A DNA stretch of 5,413 nucleotides from Microbacteriaceae bacterium (GTDB lineage Bacteria; Actinomycetota; Actinomycetes; Actinomycetales; Microbacteriaceae), in assembly GCA_012511645.1 (NCBI GenBank), contig JAAZFP010000092.1:1-5413 (forward strand), given 5' to 3'. This document shows, in pieces, positions 1 to 4,718 of this stretch (positions are counted from its first letter, which is position 1; each line of letters begins with the position of its first letter). The notes under the pieces are model-generated. The model made no database searches and was not told the DNA's origin. It saw only the letters and a program-made list of their open reading frames with translations. Made by a program: the position numbers and the translations under genes.

Positions 1-600
1 ATCGCGGGGCCCGTCGTGATCGCCGTCGGATCCATGCTGCTTGCCGTGCTCTTCGGCACACTCGCGGGATATCTCGGCGGCACCGTCGACAGCATCATCG
101 GGCGCGTCGTCGACGTGCTGCTCTCGCTGCCCGTCATGCTGGTCGCCATCGTGATCGCCGGCATCTTTGGTGCCGGATACTGGGTCACCGTGTTGATGCT
201 CATCGTGCTGTTTGCTCCGTCTGACATTCGTATCGTGCGTGCCGGAGTCACTGAGCAGACGCCTCGCCCCTACGTGGAGGCCGCTCAGATGCTCTCGCTG
301 TCACCGGCGCGCATCATGTTTCGCCACATCGTGCCCAATGTGTGGCCGCTGATTCTGACGAACCTCATGCTGAATACGGGCATCGCACTCGTGACCCTGT
401 CGTCCCTGTCATTCCTTGGCATCGGCATCGCACCTGGAACCCCTGACTGGGGTCGCCAGATCGCTGATGGGCGCAGCCTGATCCTCGACAACCCCGCCAT
501 GATGCTCGTGCCGGCCGTGCTTATCGTGCTCGTCACAATGGCCATCAACCTGCTCGGCGATGAGCTCGGCGAGCGGCTGAGAGAGCGGGGGCTGCAGTGA
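1..600 (+). CDS. Peptide/nickel-type ABC importer permease, DppC/OppC-like (5' partial)
   Basis: This is the C-terminal 199 residues of an inner-membrane subunit of a binding-protein-dependent importer of the dipeptide/oligopeptide/nickel class. The reading frame is open from base 1, so the start lies upstream; family members are about 290-310 residues, so roughly 90-110 are missing. Counting from the first visible codon, hydrophobic segments lie near residues 2-25, 36-56, 59-74, 115-141 and 167-187. The cytoplasmic EAA loop that docks on the ATPase is at about 93-112 (VEAAQMLSLSPARI...HIVPN). Its usual glycine (EAAxxxG) is serine here. The downstream LSFLGIGIAPGTPDWG and the terminal NLLGDELGERLRERG are hallmarks of the DppC branch. 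The stop codon overlaps the GTG start of the ATPase gene by 4 nt, which indicates one operon. Class is certain from motifs; the transported substrate is not readable. Upstream genes (DppB-like permease, solute-binding protein) are expected but not seen. Confidence 0.95.
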   Translation: MAGPVVIAVGSMLLAVLFGTLAGYLGGTVDSIIGRVVDVLLSLPVMLVAIVIAGIFGAGYWVTVLMLIVLFAPSDIRIVRAGVTEQTPRPYVEAAQMLSLSPARIMFRHIVPNVWPLILTNLMLNTGIALVTLSSLSFLGIGIAPGTPDWGRQIADGRSLILDNPAMMLVPAVLIVLVTMAINLLGDELGERLRERGLQ

Positions 601-2384
601 GCGACGAACAGGTCACCAGGATCACTCGGAATACTGCCAGTGATGTCGCGCTCACGGGCGTCGCCGTCACGGGCCTCAGCGTCGAGGGCCCCGCGGGCAC
701 CATCGTGCAGCCACTCGACTTCAGCGTGCCCCCCGGGCGCACCCTCGCGATTATCGGCGAGTCTGGTTCGGGCAAGAGCATGACCGCACGGGCTCTCACC
801 GGACTGCTGCCCCGCGGCACACACGCGGGCGGCACCGCACAGATCGACGAGGAGCGCTACGCACTCGCGGCCGACACGATCGGCGCTGCGGCCGCCCAGT
901 GGGGTCGCGTGCGAGGCCGCAAGGTCGTGCTGCTGCTGCAGGATCCGTTCACGAGCCTCAGCCCCGTGCTGCGCTGCGGCGAGCAGATCGCGTCGACCAT
1001 TCGCGCGCGCAGGCGCGCCGAGGGCCAGCGCGCGAGCAGCAAGAAGGAGATCGCCGATGAGGTCGCCGCTCGCCTCGCGGAGGTGCGGCTGCCCGCAAGC
1101 ATCGTCCGCCGGTTTCCCTCTGAGTTGTCGGGAGGGCAGCGTCAACGGGTTGCGATCGCTGCGGCGCTCGCCGCCGCGCCACGATTGCTCATCGCCGACG
1201 AACCCACCACCGCGCTCGACGCGAGCACCCAGGGCGAGGTGCTCGACCTGCTGCGTGAGGTGCAACGCGCCCACTCGATGAGCCTCATCCTCATCTCGCA
1301 CGACCTCGGGGTGGTTGCGGGGCGCGCAGATGAAGTGATCGTGATGCGCCGCGGCGACGTGGTGGAGCGCGGGGCCACGGCCGAGGTGCTGACAAACCCC
1401 ACGCACGCCTATACCCGGGCGCTGCTCGACGCCAACCCGTCGATTGCACAACTGGCCTCGGTCAGCACCGGGTCGCGCGCGGCTCCTACTCCTCCCCTTG
1501 ATTCTGATTCTGCGGTTTCTACTGTCCCGGATCCACCCGCGGCTGGTGCAGGTGCTGGTGCTGCACGATCCTCGACCCCAGCCCCAGCACTCACCGCACC
1601 GCTGCTCGCAGCCGAGGGCATCTCGAAACGTTTCGGCAGCGTGCAAGCGCTGCACCCCACGACCGTCACCGTGCGCGAGCGTGAAATCCTCGCGATTGTG
1701 GGCGAGTCTGGCTCAGGCAAATCCACCCTCGCGCGCTGCGTCGCCGGCCTTGACCAGCCAGACACCGGTAATGTGCTCCTGCACGGCGCCGCCCTGCCCG
1801 CGGGCCGCCGGGGCCGAACGCCCGACCAGATGCAGATCGTGTTTCAAGACCCCTACTCGACGCTCAATCCGTCATTCACCATCAGGCAGACCCTCGCGGA
1901 GGCCGTCGCGGCTGCGCGATCGTCGGGTGACACACGATCCTCGAGCGTGAAGCGGTCCTCTCAGCTCATCAGTGCGCGGATCGACGAACTGCTGCAGCTT
2001 GTCGACCTCGCCCCCGAACTCGCCGACCGTCGGCCGTCACAGCTCTCTGGCGGGCAGCGCCAACGCGTCTCCATTGCGAGGGCCCTCGCCGCAGAGCCAC
2101 AGCTGCTGATTTGCGATGAGAGCGTGTCAGCGCTCGATGTCTCGGTGCAGGCGCAGATCCTCGCGCTGCTCGAACACCTTCGTGACACCCTGGGTCTCGG
2201 CATGCTGTTCATCACCCACGACCTCGGAGTCGTCGCGCGCATCGCTGACCGCGTGGTGGTGCTGCAGCATGGCACACTGGTGGAAGAAGGGCCGGCCGCC
2301 GAGGTGCTCACCTCACCGGCCCACCCCTACACACAGATGCTGGTGGCTGCGGCGCAAGCCGACAGTATTCGAAAGGTTGAATGA
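597..2384 (+). CDS. Fused double-domain ABC importer ATPase (DppD-DppF type)
   Basis: A 595-residue cytoplasmic protein with two complete ABC ATPase domains that would power the adjacent permease. Domain 1 (about 18-283) has Walker A GESGSGKS at 54-61, Q-loop Gln115, signature LSGGQRQR at 177-184, Walker B LLIADEP with Glu202, and switch His235. Domain 2 (about 335-590) has Walker A 369-376, Q-loop Gln417, signature 483-487, Walker B LLICDES with Glu508, and His541. Each domain ends in the peptide-transporter tail (NPTHAYTRALL at 267-277, SPAHPYTQMLV at 573-583), which places it in the Dpp/Opp/Nik family. A flexible Pro/Ala/Ser-rich linker spans about 285-335. Both nucleotide sites look catalytically intact; the only departure is Ser for Pro after the Walker B Glu of domain 2. 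The GTG start at 597 gives a GTGA overlap with the permease stop and leaves about 17 residues before the first domain; no better in-frame start is visible. Only purine-rich GAGAGCGGGGG (581-591) precedes it, so coupling to permease translation is likely. The substrate is not deducible. Confidence 0.96.
   Translation: MSDEQVTRITRNTASDVALTGVAVTGLSVEGPAGTIVQPLDFSVPPGRTLAIIGESGSGKSMTARALTGLLPRGTHAGGTAQIDEERYALAADTIGAAAAQWGRVRGRKVVLLLQDPFTSLSPVLRCGEQIASTIRARRRAEGQRASSKKEIADEVAARLAEVRLPASIVRRFPSELSGGQRQRVAIAAALAAAPRLLIADEPTTALDASTQGEVLDLLREVQRAHSMSLILISHDLGVVAGRADEVIVMRRGDVVERGATAEVLTNPTHAYTRALLDANPSIAQLASVSTGSRAAPTPPLDSDSAVSTVPDPPAAGAGAGAARSSTPAPALTAPLLAAEGISKRFGSVQALHPTTVTVREREILAIVGESGSGKSTLARCVAGLDQPDTGNVLLHGAALPAGRRGRTPDQMQIVFQDPYSTLNPSFTIRQTLAEAVAAARSSGDTRSSSVKRSSQLISARIDELLQLVDLAPELADRRPSQLSGGQRQRVSIARALAAEPQLLICDESVSALDVSVQAQILALLEHLRDTLGLGMLFITHDLGVVARIADRVVVLQHGTLVEEGPAAEVLTSPAHPYTQMLVAAAQADSIRKVE
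2371..2376 (+). promoter_or_regulatory. Ribosome binding site of the C39-like gene
   Basis: GAAAGG lies inside the last codons of the ATPase gene. It is 4 nt from the ATG at 2381 and 7 nt from a second, adjacent ATG at 2384. The first ATG gives an ATGA overlap with the ATPase stop; the second gives TGATG and a better spacing. The protein differs by only one Met, so the exact start (2381 or 2384) stays open. Either way the gene is read by re-initiation or coupling after the ATPase. Confidence 0.6.
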
Positions 2385-3562
2385 TGACGCTCGCCTGGCA
2401 GGCAATCGACGGGTCACAGCTTCCCGCGGTGCTCGCCGCGCAGCTTGCTGCATCGCGGCTCGAGCTGTGGCATCAGCCTGGCGAGTCGTGGGCCCCGCGC
2501 ACCATTGTGGTGAGCGACGCATCTGGCGCCCCGGTTGCCGCCGCGCTTGTGACGTCGCGGCCCTACAACGCGTATCGCAAGATCGCCGATGTGGTGGTCG
2601 CCGATGGCTTACTTCAGCCCGCATTTCATGCCGCGTTTCGCGTTGCTCTCGAAGGGGTGCTCGCTGAGGCGCAGGCCTCGCCTGACCGCACCAGGCCGAT
2701 ACCGATGGTGATCTGGTTCGAGGAGCATCCTCAGATCGCGCCGCTTGGTGACAACGCACGCGCCGAGCTCGCCGCTCAGGGCTTCATTCGAGACGAGGAT
2801 CCGGTGCCGTCGATCCCGAGCACTGTGTCGGGCGACCCGCACCAGGTGCACCGTTGGTCGCGCTGGCTGGCTCCCGCCCCTGCGGCGACCCGCGCGGTTC
2901 CCTACTATGGGCAGACCACCGATGTCACCTGCGGCGCAGTTGCCGCGCTCACTGCGCTCGAAGGCGCGGGGCTCGGTCGCTTTGGTGTCGACGGTGAGTC
3001 AAATCACAGCCATGAGCTCTCGTTTTGGCGACGCGCCACGAACCTACCGGCATGCGAACCGATTGGGCTCAGCGTGACGACCGCGAGCGAAATCGGCGCT
3101 CACACGCACACCCTCGGGATACCGCGCGTGATCCTCAGCACCGATGACTATGTGCTGCTCGAAGACTGGGTCGACGACCCGCTCGAGCTGCGCCTGCGCA
3201 CACAGCTGCAGCAAGAATCGCTGCGCGAAGCCGAGCGGCTCGGGGTAGCGATCGAGCGACGATGGATCAGTGTCGAAGAGATCCGTGATCTCGTGTCTGA
3301 CGGCGCGTATGTGCTGCTGCTCATCGATCTCGAACCGCTGATTGCTGACCCCACCCCGCACTGGGTGCTCGCACACGATGTGATCGCCGATGTTGACGGA
3401 CGCGAATTTCTCGTGGTCACCGACCCGTGGGTTGAGGCGGCGCGCGGCGAAAGCTGGGCAGACACGAGCGCGGCACCACTTTCGCTCGAGGGCATCGACC
3501 TGATCACCCGCTGGGGTGACCCGCAATACCGGGGCGTGATTGTGGTGCCGCGCATCGGCTGA
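2381..3562 (+). CDS. C39-like cysteine peptidase with GNAT-like N-terminal region
   Basis: A 393-residue protein with no signal peptide or membrane segment, so probably cytosolic. The C-terminal part (about 172-393) fits the C39-like papain-fold peptidases (Peptidase_C39-like/DUF3335 group). Seen directly: VPYYGQTTDVTCGAVAALTA with the oxyanion Gln178 six residues before nucleophile Cys184, HWVLAHDV with His327, and VVTDPW with Asp348, in the order and spacing expected of an active Cys-His-Asp triad. The N-terminal part (about 35-150) resembles a GNAT acetyltransferase: paired strands around TIVVSDASGAPVAAALV, then helices, and an ...ELAAQGFI... motif like the GNAT terminal 'GF' region. No clear acetyl-CoA pyrophosphate loop (Q/RxxGxG/A) is visible, so this half may be inactive. 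It is the last gene of the importer operon, overlapping the ATPase by 4 nt. Known C39 domains mostly trim leader peptides inside exporters; here the partner is an importer, so a role in processing imported peptides or amides is inference. Another amide-bond reaction is possible. Confidence 0.8.
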   Translation: MMTLAWQAIDGSQLPAVLAAQLAASRLELWHQPGESWAPRTIVVSDASGAPVAAALVTSRPYNAYRKIADVVVADGLLQPAFHAAFRVALEGVLAEAQASPDRTRPIPMVIWFEEHPQIAPLGDNARAELAAQGFIRDEDPVPSIPSTVSGDPHQVHRWSRWLAPAPAATRAVPYYGQTTDVTCGAVAALTALEGAGLGRFGVDGESNHSHELSFWRRATNLPACEPIGLSVTTASEIGAHTHTLGIPRVILSTDDYVLLEDWVDDPLELRLRTQLQQESLREAERLGVAIERRWISVEEIRDLVSDGAYVLLLIDLEPLIADPTPHWVLAHDVIADVDGREFLVVTDPWVEAARGESWADTSAAPLSLEGIDLITRWGDPQYRGVIVVPRIG

Positions 3563-3563
3563 T

Positions 3564-3604
3564 GAACTGATTTCCCGAGCTCCACGACGGTCTCGGCTGA
3601 GTTC
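3564..3604. terminator. Weak hairpin at the convergent junction, possible bidirectional terminator
   Basis: The 44 bp between the C39-like stop (3562) and the dps stop (3607 on the minus strand) contains an imperfect inverted repeat. GAACT (3564-3568) faces AGTTC (3600-3604), and CCGAG (3575-3579) faces CTCGG (3592-3596), with unpaired bases between the two stems. Neither strand shows a T-run after the stem, so this is not a standard intrinsic terminator. Its position between converging genes is the main argument. Confidence 0.3.
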
Positions 3605-3606
3605 GC

Positions 3607-4095
3607 TTACTCGGCGTAGTGCGAGAAGAGGAACCAGCGATCCTTGTCGAGCTGCTCGGCAATCGCAATGACGATGTCTTGGCTGACCGGATCGATCTCT
3701 TCGAGGCCCTCGATCGCGCGGTACACCGTTGCGATGGTTGCATCGAGCTGCGCCACGGTGTCGGCGACGGTGTCGATTGACTGCTGGAATCCGGGCTTCA
3801 TCTCGGGGTTGCTCGCGCGCTTCGCGACCGTGCCGATGCGGCCATCGACGGGCAGCCCAAGGGCTACCACTCGCTCAGCGACCTGGTCGGCAGCATCATT
3901 TGCATGGGCCACGACCTCGTCAAGAAACTCGTGCACACCCATGAAGTTTGCGCCGCGCACATGCCAGTGCGCCTGCTTCGCGTTCACCGCGAGCGCGATC
4001 AGGTCGTGCAGCACCGGGCTCAGGTGAAGCTCCACCCCGTTCGGGCGGCTCATGTCGCCTCGGGCCTCGGGAATTCGAACTTCCTTGGTAGGCAT
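3607..4095 (-). CDS. dps: Dps-family ferritin-like DNA-protection / iron-storage protein
   Basis: A 162-residue protein of normal Dps length. Dps monomers form a hollow dodecamer in the cytoplasm that oxidises Fe(II), preferably with hydrogen peroxide, stores the iron as mineral and often coats DNA in stress or stationary phase. The inter-subunit ferroxidase residues are all present at the canonical spacing: His43 (in AKQAHWHVRG), His55, Asp59, Asp70 and Glu74 (in HANDAADQVAERV). The helical bundle runs from about 20 to the C-terminal KDRWFLFSHYAE. The N-terminal tail (1-20) holds a few basic residues (Lys4, Arg7, Arg12, Arg17), but DNA binding cannot be judged from it. The ATG at 4095 is preceded by a strong AAAGGGAGAG. 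The gene stands alone, convergent with the importer operon, and so is unlikely to share its function. Its leader contains a hairpin (see 4125-4139). No clear OxyR, Fur/DtxR or similar operator was recognised. Confidence 0.96.
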   Translation of the reverse strand: MPTKEVRIPEARGDMSRPNGVELHLSPVLHDLIALAVNAKQAHWHVRGANFMGVHEFLDEVVAHANDAADQVAERVVALGLPVDGRIGTVAKRASNPEMKPGFQQSIDTVADTVAQLDATIATVYRAIEGLEEIDPVSQDIVIAIAEQLDKDRWFLFSHYAE

Positions 4096-4098
4096 TGT

Positions 4099-4108
4099 CT
4101 CTCCCTTT
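4099..4108 (-). promoter_or_regulatory. Ribosome binding site of dps
   Basis: Read on the minus strand this is AAAGGGAGAG. The AGGGAG core is 5 nt before the ATG at 4095. It is the strongest Shine-Dalgarno sequence in the window and fixes the dps start, fitting a highly expressed protein. Confidence 0.8.
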
Positions 4109-4124
4109 CTAGGAGCGGTGCGTC

Positions 4125-4139
4125 GCCCGTGTTTCGGGC
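4125..4139 (-). promoter_or_regulatory. Hairpin in the dps 5' leader
   Basis: On the minus strand GCCCG AAACA CGGGC forms a perfect 5-bp GC stem with a 5-nt loop, starting 29 nt upstream of the dps ATG and just outside the ribosome binding site. If transcription starts upstream, it would be part of the mRNA leader. It could stabilise the transcript or tune initiation. No T-run follows, so it is not an obvious attenuator. Confidence 0.35.
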
Positions 4140-4195
4140 CTCGCCTCCCAGGTTGCGTTTCGCACGCCCGGGATCATCCACTCCATGTGCATACA

Positions 4196-4223
4196 ACGAT
4201 ACGCGCTTGAATTTTTGCCGCAA
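4196..4223 (-). promoter_or_regulatory. Possible dps promoter (-35 / -10 like)
   Basis: On the minus strand TTGCGG (4223-4218) is followed after 16 bp by TATCGT (4201-4196), about 100 bp upstream of the dps start. It overlaps the mini-palindrome TTGCCGCAA (4215-4223). The match to the housekeeping sigma consensus is partial (TTGCGG against TTGACA, TATCGT against TATAAT), and actinobacterial promoters are weakly conserved, so this is a tentative call. Confidence 0.25.
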
Positions 4224-4320
4224 GCAAGATGAGGCTTGGCTAAATTCGTGGTATCTTCGCTTTCTTTGTTGCCAGATCTGCGCTGCTTTGCCGCTCTTTT
4301 GGCATGCATGTTGTCGGCGT

Positions 4321-4389
4321 TTTGTCGCTGACTTGATGCGAGCCTTCTGCTGTGTCTGCTGCTCAATCGGCATCAGCTTTGTCGTTGAC
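4321..4389 (+). repeat. Near-identical 12-mer direct repeat TTTGTCGYTGAC
   Basis: TTTGTCGCTGAC (4321-4332) and TTTGTCGTTGAC (4378-4389) differ at one base and are 57 bp apart. Both are inside the T-rich tract. They may be paired binding sites or a chance match in biased sequence. Confidence 0.35.
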
Positions 4390-4500
4390 CCTTCGCGCAT
4401 TTCGTCGTCAATTCATCACGCACTCCGTCGCTATTTCTTCACTTGTTTTTCTGCCGTTCCTTCGCTTGTTGTGTGGCTCTTTCGTGGTGTGTTCTGCCAC

Positions 4501-4634
4501 CCATTCGTCGCATCTATTGTCGCCGCTTCTTCACTCGCCTCGTCACACATCTTTCGTGTGTTTGATCACCATTTCTTCGTCCGTGTTGTCGTCCATTCGT
4601 GACTCATTTCGTGGTCTTCTCTTCCCCCATTCGT
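4501..4634 (+). repeat. CCATTCGT octamer, three copies
   Basis: Exact CCATTCGT copies lie at 4501-4508, 4593-4600 and 4627-4634, the last one abutting the first DnaA-box-like element. They are the strongest form of the TTCGT motif scattered through the tract. The function is unknown. Confidence 0.4.
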
Positions 4635-4668
4635 AGTCCACAGGCACTTCGCCCCTGACTTGTCCACA
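4634..4668 (+). promoter_or_regulatory. Pair of DnaA-box-like sites upstream of the DUF222 gene
   Basis: TAGTCCACA (4634-4642) and TTGTCCACA (4660-4668) are both followed by G and are spaced 26 bp apart in the same orientation. TTGTCCACA matches the DnaA box preferred in high-GC actinobacteria such as Streptomyces; the first copy differs by one base. Two boxes are too few for an origin, and no dnaA or dnaN gene is present. They could titrate DnaA, regulate the DUF222 gene, or belong to a conserved module that travels with such genes. Confidence 0.4.
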
Positions 4669-4718
4669 GATTCTCTTTCGGGCCCAAAAATGTCAGTGGT
4701 GCCTGCTTGAATGAGGTC

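Larger units (their letters stand above)
4111..4718. other. Intergenic region: dps leader, then pyrimidine-rich TTCGT tract
   Basis: About 600 bp between the divergent starts of dps and the DUF222 gene with no gene I can support. The first 110 bp are GC-rich and hold the dps leader. From about 4210 to 4635 the + strand turns T- and C-rich and A-poor; in 4381-4440 I count 21 T, 21 C, 10 G and 8 A, i.e. 70% pyrimidine and about 52% GC, clearly below the flanking genes. TTCGT occurs at 4245 and then at 4401, 4481, 4504, 4553, 4576, 4596, 4608 and 4630. Three of these sit in the octamer CCATTCGT. Open frames crossing the tract are low-complexity (Ser/Leu/Arg runs) with no ribosome binding site and no family resemblance. 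It could be regulatory DNA, an unrecognised noncoding RNA, or decayed sequence. Confidence 0.7.

Noticed and set aside
285..1655. A 456-codon open frame on the minus strand opposite the permease and ATPase genes
   Set aside because: It is antisense to two genes with unmistakable motifs; its translation is Arg/Gly/Ala-rich without any family pattern. Long antisense frames are expected in GC-rich codon-biased DNA.
4050..4400. A 116-codon minus-strand frame overlapping the dps start
   Set aside because: It overlaps the well-supported dps start in another frame, is rich in Arg/Gln/Lys from the purine-rich strand, and resembles no known family.
4385..4413. Possible + strand promoter with TTGACC and TCAATT at 17 bp spacing
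   Set aside because: The -35 hexamer is good, but the -10 matches only three of six bases, and no gene follows for 300 bp.
4544..4560. CACAC / GTGTG hairpin followed by TTT as an intrinsic terminator
   Set aside because: The stem is only 5 bp with A/T content, the T-run is three bases, and no gene ends upstream of it.
3904..4602. A 232-codon + strand frame running across dps and the intergenic tract
   Set aside because: It begins inside dps on the opposite strand, has no ribosome binding site, and its Cys/Phe/Ser-rich tail simply reflects the T-rich composition.
4352..4636. A 94-codon + strand frame with hydrophobic stretches that might pass for a small membrane protein
   Set aside because: It is Ser/Leu/His-rich low complexity from the pyrimidine-rich tract, lacks a Shine-Dalgarno sequence, and shows no coherent transmembrane pattern.
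4634..4668. Replication origin suggested by the two DnaA-box-like sites and the nearby lower-GC tract
   Set aside because: There are only two boxes, with no AT-rich unwinding element and none of the usual origin neighbours (dnaA, dnaN, rpmH, parAB) in view.
4111..4718. CRISPR array or tandem repeat in the intergenic region
   Set aside because: The recurring units are only 5-8 bp with irregular gaps; there are no 25-40 bp repeats with regular spacers.
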